Below, one piece after another: positions 42,497 to 52,394 of a stretch of 64,000 nt of DNA. The stretch covers positions 1,240,001-1,304,000 of the forward strand of contig NZ_JAZAPB010000002.1 in NCBI RefSeq assembly GCF_036321025.1, in the 5' to 3' direction. How positions within the stretch are numbered: the first letter of the stretch is position 1; each line of letters opens with the position of its first letter. The DNA comes from Alteraurantiacibacter hainanensis. Lineage in GTDB: Bacteria > Pseudomonadota > Alphaproteobacteria > Sphingomonadales > Sphingomonadaceae. The notes under the pieces are model-generated. The model had not been told where the DNA came from. It searched no databases and saw nothing but the letters and a program-made list of their open reading frames with translations. The position numbers and the translations under genes are program-made.

Positions 42497-44737
42497 ATGG
42501 GCGTTCGCGACATTTGGAGGGGACGAAACGCCAGCGGCGACGTCGCGCCCGTTCGCGTGCCCGACGCCGAAGTTGCAGCGGGCCGCATTCCGGCAATCAG
42601 CGATCGCGAGCGCCTGCAGATGTTTGCCAGTTTCGAGGAAAGCGACCTCGCCTGGTTCTGGGCAACCGACGCCGAAGGGAACCTGACCTATCTTTCCCCC
42701 AAGGCCACTGCCCGGTTCGACGCGGAGCGCCCCGTCATCGGCGAACCGATTGCCGCCCTGTTGCGCACGGTCACCGACGAGAAGGATGCGGAAGAGGCGA
42801 AGCCGATCTCCTACCTGCTCAGCTCGCGTTCCAGCTTCACGGAACTGGTCGTCTGCCTGAAGGGCGAGGAGGATACCGAGGGCGGGGCGAAGTGGTGGCT
42901 CCTGACCGGTCGTCCCGGCTTCGACAAGAACCGCGAATTCACCGGCTATCGCGGCATCGCGAAGGACATCACCGCCACCTACGAGGAAAAGCGCAAGACC
43001 TCGCGAATGGCGGCCTTCGATGCGCTGACCGGGCTTTCCAACCGGCACCGCATGACGCAGCGGCTGACGGCCTCGCTCAACGCCTGCAAGGTCGAGAAGC
43101 GCAACTGCGCGCTGATCATGCTGGACCTCGATCGGTTCAAGCACGTGAACGATACGCTTGGGCATCCGGCCGGCGATGAGCTGCTGCGCCAGGTCAGCCA
43201 GAGGTTGCAGCGGGTCGCGCCGACCGGAGCGGAGATCGGGCGCATCGGCGGCGACGAGTTCCAGCTGATCGTTCCCGACCTGGACGACCGCGGGCGGCTG
43301 GGCGACATGGCCAACCGCATGATCCAGATGATCTCGCAGCCCTATTCCATCGAGGGAAGCCGGGCGATCATCGGAACCTCCGTCGGTATCGCCGTGGCGC
43401 CATACGACGGGGTGGAGCCTGCCGAGCTGGTCAAGTCCGCCGACCTTGCGCTCTATGCCGCCAAGGGAGGGGGGCGCGGCCAGTTCCGCTTCTATTCCAA
43501 CGACCTGAAGGAAACGGCCGAGGACCGACGCGAGATCGAGGAAGATCTGCGCGATGCCATCGATCGCGGCGAGCTGGAGATGCATTACCAGCCGCAGGTC
43601 GATGCGAAGGATCATGTGGTTCGCGGCTTTGAATCTCTGATGCGCTGGGATCACCCCGAGCACGGTCCGATTTCGCCGGGGGTCTTCATCCCCATCGCCG
43701 AGGAAAGCAACCTGATCGACAAGCTGGGCGCATGGGCACTGCGGCAGTCGTGCAGCGATGCAGCGGCCTGGCCGGGCGAGCTTACCGTCTCGGTCAATGT
43801 CTCGGCGCGCCAGTTCCTCAACGACGAATTGCCCGATCTGGTGGAGAAGGCGCTGAACGATTCCGGCCTGCCGCCCTCGCGGCTGGAGCTCGAGATCACC
43901 GAGACGGTGTTCATGGGAGACGTCGGCAGCGCGCAGACGATGTTCGCGAAGCTTCGCAAGCTGGGTGTCAAACTCGCGCTGGACGACTTCGGAACGGGGT
44001 ATTCGTCCCTGTCCTACCTGCGCAAGGCGCCCTTCACGAAGATCAAGATCGACCAGGGGTTCGTGCGTGGCTGCGCCGATGATGGTAATACCAACCATCC
44101 CATCATCAAGGCGATCACCACCCTGGCGCGGGCGATGAACATGACGACCACTGCCGAAGGCGTGGAATCGATGGACGAGCTGGCCGCGGTGAGCGCGCTG
44201 GACATCGACTTCGTCCAGGGCTTCATTTTCTCGCGCGCCGTGCCGCAGGCGGATGTGCTGGAAAAACTGACATCGGGGAAGCTCGCCTACGAGCCTGTCG
44301 GCCCGGCCAAGCATCGCGCCGAAAGGCGCACGCTCTACCGCCGCATCGGCGTCGTGCACGAGGACCATCACTACGTTGCCATGCTGCGCGATCTCTCGCG
44401 CACGGGCGCCCGCATAGAAGGCTTGCTGGACGTGCCGATCGGCACCGACCTGGCGATCGACCTTGGCGAGGGGCAGATCGTGGTCGGCAAGGTGCGCCGC
44501 TCGCAGGACGCGACGCAAGGCGTGGAATTCGAGACGCCGCTGGTTTCGGACGGGGCGGGCGGACTATGCACCAGGCACCGTGTCTCGCCCTATCTGCTGG
44601 CCTCGGTGGGCATGCCGCTCCAGGCCCTGCCAAAAGGGCATCACCTGGCGGCGGCGGTCAAGCGCAGTTCCAAGACGTCGAAGCGGCCGCGGTTCATGCA
44701 GGTCGATGTCGGCCGCGGGGCCTCGCGCGCAGGCTAG
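42497..44737 (+). CDS. Soluble PAS-GGDEF-EAL-PilZ cyclic-di-GMP protein
   Basis: The 746-residue protein lacks membrane helices. A PAS domain (about 45-165) precedes GGDEF (251-255, RIGGDEF intact), then an EAL domain in which the signature reads ESL (379-381). The other catalytic landmarks are kept: ELEITET, DDFGTGYSSL, KIKIDQGFV and TAEGVES. A PilZ domain closes the chain (LSRTGARIEG). Cyclic-di-GMP hydrolysis remains plausible because the metal-binding glutamate is present. GGAG lies ten bases before the ATG; a GTG at 42476 is less likely. The gene is 117 bases downstream of its paralogue. Confidence 0.9.
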   Translation: MGVRDIWRGRNASGDVAPVRVPDAEVAAGRIPAISDRERLQMFASFEESDLAWFWATDAEGNLTYLSPKATARFDAERPVIGEPIAALLRTVTDEKDAEEAKPISYLLSSRSSFTELVVCLKGEEDTEGGAKWWLLTGRPGFDKNREFTGYRGIAKDITATYEEKRKTSRMAAFDALTGLSNRHRMTQRLTASLNACKVEKRNCALIMLDLDRFKHVNDTLGHPAGDELLRQVSQRLQRVAPTGAEIGRIGGDEFQLIVPDLDDRGRLGDMANRMIQMISQPYSIEGSRAIIGTSVGIAVAPYDGVEPAELVKSADLALYAAKGGGRGQFRFYSNDLKETAEDRREIEEDLRDAIDRGELEMHYQPQVDAKDHVVRGFESLMRWDHPEHGPISPGVFIPIAEESNLIDKLGAWALRQSCSDAAAWPGELTVSVNVSARQFLNDELPDLVEKALNDSGLPPSRLELEITETVFMGDVGSAQTMFAKLRKLGVKLALDDFGTGYSSLSYLRKAPFTKIKIDQGFVRGCADDGNTNHPIIKAITTLARAMNMTTTAEGVESMDELAAVSALDIDFVQGFIFSRAVPQADVLEKLTSGKLAYEPVGPAKHRAERRTLYRRIGVVHEDHHYVAMLRDLSRTGARIEGLLDVPIGTDLAIDLGEGQIVVGKVRRSQDATQGVEFETPLVSDGAGGLCTRHRVSPYLLASVGMPLQALPKGHHLAAAVKRSSKTSKRPRFMQVDVGRGASRAG

Positions 44738-44786
44738 GCCGCACATTCCGGCTGACACGCGCGGGGCAGGCGGCTAAAGGCGCGCC

Positions 44787-46604
<1,818 letters not shown>

Positions 46605-46647
46605 GCTCGCGCCCCTCTGGGACTTGCCGGTCTCGACCGGAAAACCG

Positions 46648-47679
46648 TCACACCTTGGTCGGCTTCCTGGAAGCGAACATGCGCCTGAGGTAGCGGGCGC
46701 GGTAGCGCCAGTCGGGCAGGGCGGCCAGCGGCGACGCTAGAGCGGGGAGGTCGGCGACCAGGCTCGCCGCGGTCAGCAGCGGCATCGCTCCGGGCCGGGC
46801 GAGTTGCCATTCGCGCCGGGCTGCCTGAACCCTTGCCCAGCTCCTTGGCCTCCAGTCAGGCGGCAGGGGCATTCCGAACAGCCGACTGGCGGTGAGCAGC
46901 TGCGTGTCGAGCGCCCTGCGCGAGGCACCTGTCGGGAACAGCCGGTGCAAGGCCTCGATATCGAGCGGACCGTGGCGCTGTGTCATCTGGTGCAGGTCGA
47001 GCATGTGACGAAGGTCGATCAGGCCGCACCAGTAATCGCGCTCCTGGATCTGGTCGTGGGCGATCAGCACGGCGGCTTGCGCGCTGTGATTCAGCGCCAG
47101 GACTTCGCTATTTCCGACGGTTGCGGGGACCGTGAAGGGGAGCAGTTCGTCGTATCCTGGCGCGCCGGGCAGGGCGCGAAGGCGGAAATGCAGGTCGAGC
47201 CCGCCAGCATCGCTCTCGCGCTTGAGGTTCATCCCGTCCTCGGGCGAAACGCTGGAGGAATCGCGGGTAAAACCCTTGCGCCCCAGCGCGGCGACCGCCT
47301 GTTCTTCCTGCGACCGAGGCAGCAGGAGATCGAGATCGGCGAAAAGCCTTTCACCTGACGCCTGCGATCCATCCGCGAGGAATTGGGCTCCCTTCAGGAG
47401 AACCGGCTGAAGGCCCGCCTGCGCCAGGGCATCCGCGGCATCCTCCAGTTGCGCGCGCATCGCCTCGTTTCTCGCTCGCGTGCGCGCGGCGATGTGATCG
47501 AGGAACTCTCGCACTTCCTCCGGGATGCAGTCGTGCCCGGCCAGAGTGGAGGCGAGGACCGGGGTGACGAGGGTGCGGTTGGCGAGGGCGATCATGGCGG
47601 TCCATTCGACCCCATGCTGGATTTCGCCCTTCAACGCAGCGCACAAGGCGGCAAGGTTCGCCTGTTCAGCCCGAGACAT
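46648..47679 (-). CDS. Nucleotidyltransferase-fold protein (PF14907-like) of the RRE-kinase cluster
   Basis: The 343-residue protein has an N-terminal helical region. A nucleotidyltransferase core follows with QPVLLKGAQFLADG, an aspartate pair in RLFADLDLLLPRSQEEQA and a later LDLHFRLR segment, as in uncharacterised nucleotidyltransferases (PF14907). The metal-binding Asp-x-Asp is DLDLLL. The ATG at 47679 begins MSRAEQANLAAL; it overlaps the upstream kinase gene by 14 bases. It is the last gene of the cluster. A role in adenylylating or otherwise priming a substrate is inferred from the fold only. Confidence 0.75.
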   Translation of the reverse strand: MSRAEQANLAALCAALKGEIQHGVEWTAMIALANRTLVTPVLASTLAGHDCIPEEVREFLDHIAARTRARNEAMRAQLEDAADALAQAGLQPVLLKGAQFLADGSQASGERLFADLDLLLPRSQEEQAVAALGRKGFTRDSSSVSPEDGMNLKRESDAGGLDLHFRLRALPGAPGYDELLPFTVPATVGNSEVLALNHSAQAAVLIAHDQIQERDYWCGLIDLRHMLDLHQMTQRHGPLDIEALHRLFPTGASRRALDTQLLTASRLFGMPLPPDWRPRSWARVQAARREWQLARPGAMPLLTAASLVADLPALASPLAALPDWRYRARYLRRMFASRKPTKV

Positions 47680-48760
47680 GACGTTCGAGCAGCGAGACGG
47701 CATGTTCCGCCTCGTCGTAGGAAAGGACCAGCGTTTCGGCCTGTTCGACCATGCCAAGCAGTGCGCGGAAGGTCTCTATCGACGCGCTGCCGGAGCGCGA
47801 GCGGGCTTCGCGGCAAAGCAGATCGAGGCAATCGGTCTTGGTCCATGCTCGAAGCGCTGGCTGCTTCTCGTCGCTGCGATCGAGCCTGACGATGGCACGG
47901 ACCGGTATCGCGCCGCCGATGGGGTCATTGGGGATGGGCAGGTAGAGGACGTCGACGCCGTCATTGCGGGGTACGATCCGCGTCGTATCGATCGGAAAGC
48001 CCGCTCCACGCGCTTTCTCCCGGCTTCCGCTCTTCAGCGTAAGCGGCAATGCAAGCGCGGCCACCGATTGCGTCTCGTTGTCGAGGAAAGCAATGTCGTC
48101 TCCGCCGATGGCGAATCCCGCCCTGCCGGCGAAAAGCGTCATGGTCGACTTGCCGGTGCCGGGAGGGCCCATCAGCACGATTGCAGAGCCTTCCTTCACC
48201 AGCACCGCGCAATGAAGAGCCACGCTTTGGTTATGCTCGAGAAGCGCCTCGACCAGATGGAAGCGGAATGTTGCGGCGAGTAATTCGCGGGGCACGATCC
48301 TTGTCCGGCCGCCTTCGATCCGGATCAGTCCGAGAGTGCCGGCAATCTGTCCGCAGGCGTCGATGACTGGTGCTTGTTCACCGTCACTTGAAAGATGACT
48401 GTAAGGGGCGAACCAGTCGCAATCCGTGCCGAGGCACTGCATTCGCGCCGGCCCGGCTGGGGATTCGATGAGCGCGAGCGCGCCATCGGCTGGGGCGCTT
48501 CCAGGCCTATCGGGGAGCAGCTCGATCAGGCCGCAGGACGACCATTCCGCGAGCAGTCCGTCCAGGGCCGCGGCTCCGCCCGCGAGGTCGTGCGCAATTT
48601 CTTCGCGCAACCTCGCAAGTGGAACGGGCTCGTCCATCGCCGCGAGCACTCTCAAGGCGGATGGATTCAGTTCGAACAGGCGCTGGCTCTCTTCAGCGAA
48701 GACGCTGTGCCTGCCATCGAATGATTTAAACGCGGTGTTCTCGGCTATCCGGAGACGCAT
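47666..48760 (-). CDS. PqqD-like (RRE) domain fused to HprK-like kinase
   Basis: The 364-residue protein has two parts. Residues 1-80 look like a PqqD-type peptide-recognition winged helix (SQRLFELNPSALRVLAAMDE ... LLAEWSSCGLIE). From about 150 onwards it is a P-loop kinase like HPr kinase: HCAVLVKEGSAIVLMGPPGTGKST (Walker A 198-206), GGDDIAFLD (219-227, nucleotide and metal site) and PVRAIVRLDRS. HprK normally phosphorylates a serine of HPr; no HPr gene is in the window. The upstream neighbour encodes a small signal-peptide protein and the downstream gene a nucleotidyltransferase. I recall related computed families (HPr-rel-A) that pair such kinases with PqqD proteins; here they are fused. 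Confidence 0.75.
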   Translation of the reverse strand: MRLRIAENTAFKSFDGRHSVFAEESQRLFELNPSALRVLAAMDEPVPLARLREEIAHDLAGGAAALDGLLAEWSSCGLIELLPDRPGSAPADGALALIESPAGPARMQCLGTDCDWFAPYSHLSSDGEQAPVIDACGQIAGTLGLIRIEGGRTRIVPRELLAATFRFHLVEALLEHNQSVALHCAVLVKEGSAIVLMGPPGTGKSTMTLFAGRAGFAIGGDDIAFLDNETQSVAALALPLTLKSGSREKARGAGFPIDTTRIVPRNDGVDVLYLPIPNDPIGGAIPVRAIVRLDRSDEKQPALRAWTKTDCLDLLCREARSRSGSASIETFRALLGMVEQAETLVLSYDEAEHAVSLLERHVSG

Positions 48761-48818
48761 GGCCTACCCATGGCCCGGATACGGGACCACTTTTCGCGAT
48801 TGGAACAGGGCTGCAGGT

Positions 48819-49109
48819 CTAGCGCCGGTTGCCCGGTTTGCCTGGCGCGGTGCCCGGTCCGTCATTCCGCGGGGGATTGCCGGGAGGCGGCGGATCGATG
48901 CCGTTGCCAAGTCCGTTGTTGCCCTTCGGTCCCTTGATCTTGCCCCCTCCGTCTCCGCCGGACTTCGCGATTGCAGGCGAAGACAGCGACGTCGATAGAA
49001 GTACGGTCATTACTGGGGGAACGGTAAGCGAATACTTTCCGCAGCCCTTGAGAAAGGCCCTGCGATCGCTCTGCAGCTTCGAGCCCTCAGTAGTATTGCA
49101 TTCCTCCAT
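48819..49109 (-). CDS. Small Tat-signal protein with Gly/Pro/Asn-rich tail (candidate substrate)
   Basis: The 96-residue protein opens with an acidic 15-residue leader, then a twin-arginine signal (DRRAFLKGCG), a hydrophobic stretch and a cleavage site near SPAIA. The rest is low complexity: a Gly/Lys run, GPKGNNGLGNGIDPPPP, GNPPRNDGPGT and a basic end. GGAG lies six to seven bases before the ATG at 49109. It is 58 bases upstream of the RRE-kinase gene and probably the first gene of the operon. I recall similar NNGLGNG...PPGNPP...DGPGT strings in other proteobacterial proteins, but I cannot verify this here. It may be the substrate or cargo of the cluster. Confidence 0.7.
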   Translation of the reverse strand: MEECNTTEGSKLQSDRRAFLKGCGKYSLTVPPVMTVLLSTSLSSPAIAKSGGDGGGKIKGPKGNNGLGNGIDPPPPGNPPRNDGPGTAPGKPGNRR

Positions 49110-49528
49110 GGCGCACTCCAAATACAGCCGAACGTGGCTGTGCAGGCCATTCAGCGCCTAATTCTTCGAAAAGACAAGAGCAGCGCACCGAAAATGTCGC
49201 CGCTAATCCCTAATAGTTAACGCCGTCGAAATCGTGAGCGACGCGCCGGACCATGCACGGACAGAATTCTTCTGGCGGATTTCACTTATTTTCCCGTGAT
49301 TTCGTGAAGCGACATCCTTCCGAGGCAGCGCTCGGGGCGGCAGAGGCGATCCTGGCTCGCCCGATACCGTCTCGCGACGACGCGCGCGTGACAAATGGCC
49401 TCCAGTCTGGGGTGGAGGCGCCCGGTGATCGTGATCTGGCGAATCGATCCGGTCCGCCAGGCGAGGCCGGGCGGAGTGCCGATGGAAGGAGCGTCGCTGT
49501 CGGTCCGGCCCTACGAGCCGGAGCGCGA
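49110..49528. other. 419-base intergenic region upstream of the small Tat protein
   Basis: No convincing gene is present. The minus-strand promoter of the cluster should lie near 49120-49220, where the DNA is relatively AT-rich. A short plus-strand frame of 52 codons (49395-49553) overlaps the Flp gene on the opposite strand and is probably chance. Confidence 0.5.
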
Positions 49529-49705
49529 TCAGTTGGCGGTCACTTCCTCATAGCGCTCGGCGGTTTCGCCGAAGCTGCCGTCCACCACCTTGCCCAACTG
49601 GTCGAAGCCGGTCATCGCGGCCATGGCCACGAGCGACAGGATCAGGCCGTATTCGATACCGGTCGCGCCGGTTTCGTCCCTGAAGAGGGCTTTTGCCATC
49701 TGCAT
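49529..49705 (-). CDS. flp: Flp-type IVb pilin
   Basis: The 58-residue protein, too small for routine calling, reads MQMAKALFRDETGATGIEYG with the hydrophobic helix LILSLVAMAAM after it. This is the Flp prepilin signature: cleavage after the glycine of ETG, leaving ATGIEY, with the conserved glutamate at mature position 5. Flp pilins build Tad pili for surface attachment. GGAG precedes the ATG. No Tad machinery genes lie in the window. Confidence 0.85.
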   Translation of the reverse strand: MQMAKALFRDETGATGIEYGLILSLVAMAAMTGFDQLGKVVDGSFGETAERYEEVTAN

Positions 49706-49849
49706 TGCTCAAGTCTCCAAACTGCGCCGCGGCGGTCCCCACTGCCACATAGCGCGCATGGATAATGGATCAGCGCGGTTAGCAGTCCCCTCAGGAACGG
49801 GGTTTCTAGGCGCGGTTAACGCGGTGTTGATGGAGCATCGGGCGCGAAA

Positions 49850-50014
49850 TCAGTTCGCTGCGTCGCGATAGTCCTCGTCGACGCCGTCGTAGGTATCGGC
49901 CAGGTTGTCGCCCAGCGTGACGAAAGTGGCGGCCAGCAGGACCGCGACCAGCGAGGCGAGCAGACCATACTGGATGGCCGTGGCTCCCGATTCGTCGGTG
50001 ATGATACTGCGCAT
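49850..50014 (-). CDS. flp: Flp-type IVb pilin, Gln variant
   Basis: The 54-residue protein reads MRSIITDESGATAIQYGLLA, then a hydrophobic helix and an acidic end (DGVDEDYRDAAN). It is a second Flp prepilin, but the usual glutamate before tyrosine is glutamine (AIQYG). That glutamate is normally needed for assembly, so this may be a minor or capping pilin. A G-rich GGGGGGAAA run lies before the ATG. It is 144 bases upstream of the other Flp gene on the same strand. Confidence 0.8.
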   Translation of the reverse strand: MRSIITDESGATAIQYGLLASLVAVLLAATFVTLGDNLADTYDGVDEDYRDAAN

Positions 50015-50107
50015 CTGTCGGTTTCCCCCCCCAAGTCGAGGGCAGGGAATAGCACCCCAGGGTTACCAAACGGGTAACCGCCTGCCCTGAGCGCTGCGTA
50101 GCGGGCC

Positions 50108-51139
50108 TCAGCCCGGCTTGCGGGCGGAAACGAGCGAATAGTAGCCGCCCCCGCTCAGGCAGGCTCGCACGTCCTCGAACCCCGCGGCTTCCAGCATCGC
50201 CCGGAACTCGGGCAGGGTATATTGTCGGCCCAGCGTACCCAGCAGCATCATGATGCTGAAGCTGGCGGCCTGCCAGGGGCCGGTGCCATCGTCGTCCATC
50301 AGGATCTCGTGCAGGAAGATCCGGCCGCCCGGTTCCAGCGCCTTGAAGGACTTCGCGGCGAGAATGGCGTTGGTCTCTTCCGACCAGTCATGGAAGATGT
50401 TGGCAAAGAAATGCGCGTCGTATCCCGTCGGCCATTCCTGCTCGAACATGTTCAGCCCGCATGTCGATACCCGGCCGGACAATCCGGCGGCATCGACGTG
50501 GGTCTGCGCCTCGGCGACCATCTCCTTGAGATCGAGCAGGGTCACGGCGATCTGCGGGTTGGCGCGCGCGATCTCGATGCCATAGACGCCCGATCCGCAG
50601 CCCACGTCCAGCAGGCGGTCCACCTCCGCGAACACCGGCTGCACGGCGGCACCGCGGGCCGGCCCCATCGAATGGGCATGCATGAAGTCCGAAATGCGCC
50701 TGGCGACCTCGGCGCTCATCGTGCCGCGTTCCCATTCGGGGCCTCCCGCGACCCGGTTCTCGGGCCGCTTCCCGGTCCGAACCATGTCGATCAGCTGGGC
50801 GTGCAGCGGAATCGTCTCGCGAAAGCGATAGAAGAAGCCTCCCCAGTACCCCGTCGCGTCAGGATGCAGCCAGGTGCGCGCAGGCGGCGTTGCCGACCAT
50901 CGTCCGTCGCGGAGTTCCACCATCCCCAGCGCGGCAAGGCCACCCAGCAGGACGCCAAGAGCGCGTTCGTCCGCGGACAGTGCCTCTGCCAGCTCCGCCG
51001 TAGTCATTGCCGTGTTGCCGATCTCGCGAAACAGCCCCAGTTCGTCCGCCACGGTGACGGCCGGCAGCGTGAACTGCGACTGCCAGATGTCCCAGATCGC
51101 GCGATCGTCCACGCCCTGCGGTAGCGGTCCCATATGCAT
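50108..51139 (-). CDS. SAM-dependent O-methyltransferase (methyltransferase_2 type)
   Basis: The 343-residue protein has an N-terminal dimerisation domain with a winged helix (DIWQSQFTLPAVTVADELGLFREIG) and a C-terminal Rossmann domain with RLLDVGCGSGVYGIEIA, then HFFANIFHDWSEE and PGGRIFLHEILM. This resembles hydroxyindole and polyketide O-methyltransferases. The substrate is unknown. It is divergent from a CmcJ-like oxygenase, 103 bases apart, which suggests both act on one small molecule. GAGGGAG lies upstream; two near ATG codons (51139, 51133) are possible. Confidence 0.82.
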   Translation of the reverse strand: MHMGPLPQGVDDRAIWDIWQSQFTLPAVTVADELGLFREIGNTAMTTAELAEALSADERALGVLLGGLAALGMVELRDGRWSATPPARTWLHPDATGYWGGFFYRFRETIPLHAQLIDMVRTGKRPENRVAGGPEWERGTMSAEVARRISDFMHAHSMGPARGAAVQPVFAEVDRLLDVGCGSGVYGIEIARANPQIAVTLLDLKEMVAEAQTHVDAAGLSGRVSTCGLNMFEQEWPTGYDAHFFANIFHDWSEETNAILAAKSFKALEPGGRIFLHEILMDDDGTGPWQAASFSIMMLLGTLGRQYTLPEFRAMLEAAGFEDVRACLSGGGYYSLVSARKPG

Positions 51140-51242
51140 ACTCCCTCTCGTCCGGCCGCAGCATAGCGGATCGCTTGCCGCCCGCCAGTGTCTCGTGGCA
51201 TGTCCTCGCAAAGGCGGCAGGACAGGCCGCGAGAGGAAGACG

Positions 51243-52151
51243 ATGGCGACTGTAATCGAGAATTCGGTGGAAGACGGCGCGCGGCAGGTGCGCGCGATGA
51301 TGCGCTACGTGGACGAAGGCGATTTCGTGACGCGGCGCTACGTGAGCCAGGGCAGGGAGCTCAACACCGGAACCTATTCCGACCATGAAGTGATCATTCG
51401 CGACGGCATGCCCCTGCGCGATCATTTCCAGCTCGACACCCACGGCTTCACCATCGCCAGGTCGCCCAGCGCCGTGACCGATTTCCACGATCGGGAGGAA
51501 GTGCAGCGGATATACCAGCGGGAGGTGGAGGCCGACGTTGTTCGGCTGACCGGTGCCGACAGATGCGCAGCGCGCGGCTGGATGCTGCGCACCAGCGCGG
51601 ACTTGTCCGAACACGCCAGCAAGAAGGCCGAAGGCTATACGCACCAAGGCGGGCTGCAGCCGCCCGCGGGCGAGGCGCACGTTGATGTCAGTACCGCGAC
51701 CGCCGAACGCATGGCGCGCGCGACCTACGAACAGTGCTTTCCCGACGGACCGGGGTTCAAACGTTTCCTCATCACCAGCCACTGGCGCACATTCTCTCCG
51801 CCCCCGCAGGACGTGCCGCTGGCCTTGTGCGACGGCCGGACCAGCTTCGGCGGGGAGGAGAAGGACAACACCCTCATCATCGTCGACGAATTTCCCGAGG
51901 GCGAGGCGCTTACGGCCCCGGTGCCGGGCGAGGACGAATTGATGGCGGCGACCATCTTCTCCTATCATCCGTCCCACCGCTGGTGGTATTTCTCGGGCAT
52001 GCAGCGCGACGACGTCCTGCTGTTCAAGTTCCACGACAGCGACCACGAGAGGACATGGCGATGCCCGCATTCGGCGTTCGTGGATGCCTCGGCGGACCGC
52101 CCGAACATTCGTGAAAGTATCGAATGTCGGAGTGTCGCGTTCTGGGAATAA
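51243..52151 (+). CDS. CmcJ/NvfI-like oxidoreductase
   Basis: The 302-residue protein resembles CmcJ/NvfI family oxygenases: MATVIENSVEDGARQV, YSDHEVIIRDGMPLRDHFQLDTHGF near the start, then TSHWRTFSPPPQDVPLALCDGRTS, YHPSHRWWYFSGM and the DSDHERTWRCPHSAFVD end. These are 2-oxoglutarate-related or desaturase-like enzymes in natural product and gibberellin pathways. AGAGGA precedes the ATG at 51243; the longer upstream frame is an artefact. The gene faces away from the O-methyltransferase and toward the TonB receptor. Confidence 0.78.
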   Translation: MATVIENSVEDGARQVRAMMRYVDEGDFVTRRYVSQGRELNTGTYSDHEVIIRDGMPLRDHFQLDTHGFTIARSPSAVTDFHDREEVQRIYQREVEADVVRLTGADRCAARGWMLRTSADLSEHASKKAEGYTHQGGLQPPAGEAHVDVSTATAERMARATYEQCFPDGPGFKRFLITSHWRTFSPPPQDVPLALCDGRTSFGGEEKDNTLIIVDEFPEGEALTAPVPGEDELMAATIFSYHPSHRWWYFSGMQRDDVLLFKFHDSDHERTWRCPHSAFVDASADRPNIRESIECRSVAFWE

Positions 52152-52210
52152 TCGTGCGCTGACTTCGGACTTTGCGCAACTGCCTGACCTCACGGATTGT
52201 TTCATAAATG

Positions 52211-52245
52211 TCACACGAAACGTTCTCGTGTGAAACCTGTTCACA
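52211..52245. promoter_or_regulatory. Overlapping inverted repeats upstream of the TonB receptor
   Basis: TCACACGA (52211-52218) and TCGTGTGA (52226-52233) form an eight-base inverted repeat with a seven-base spacer. The second arm also pairs with the next one: TGTGAA (52229-52234), five bases, TTCACA (52240-52245). Three TGTGA/TCACA half-sites thus alternate in orientation. A further TTGTG/CACAA pair is at 52252-52269. This looks like an operator for a dimeric regulator controlling the receptor gene; which regulator is unknown. Confidence 0.5.
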
Positions 52246-52394
52246 GGGGCGTTGTGTGGCAATGCACAATCGTGTTTGAGGCAACATCAGGAAGGTGGAG
52301 TTTGGACTACCAGAGCGGGAATCGGGCCAGAAGACCCGTACGCAAAGGTTGTCTGCCTTTCGATGAATTCTCCCTCTTACCAGGAGCATTTTGA

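Noticed and set aside
42413..44518. A 701-codon minus-strand frame
   Set aside because: Antisense to the second cyclic-di-GMP protein; no independent motif.
49395..49553. A 52-codon plus-strand frame overlapping the first Flp gene
   Set aside because: Overlaps the clear Flp pilin on the opposite strand, has no binding site and no recognisable sequence.
49253..49765. A 170-codon plus-strand frame
   Set aside because: Its second half is antisense to the Flp pilin gene and the first half has no family features.
50108..51139. The O-methyltransferase as CrtF of a carotenoid pathway
   Set aside because: It lacks the N-terminal sequence pattern I know for CrtF and no carotenoid genes are adjacent; a general methyltransferase_2 call is safer.
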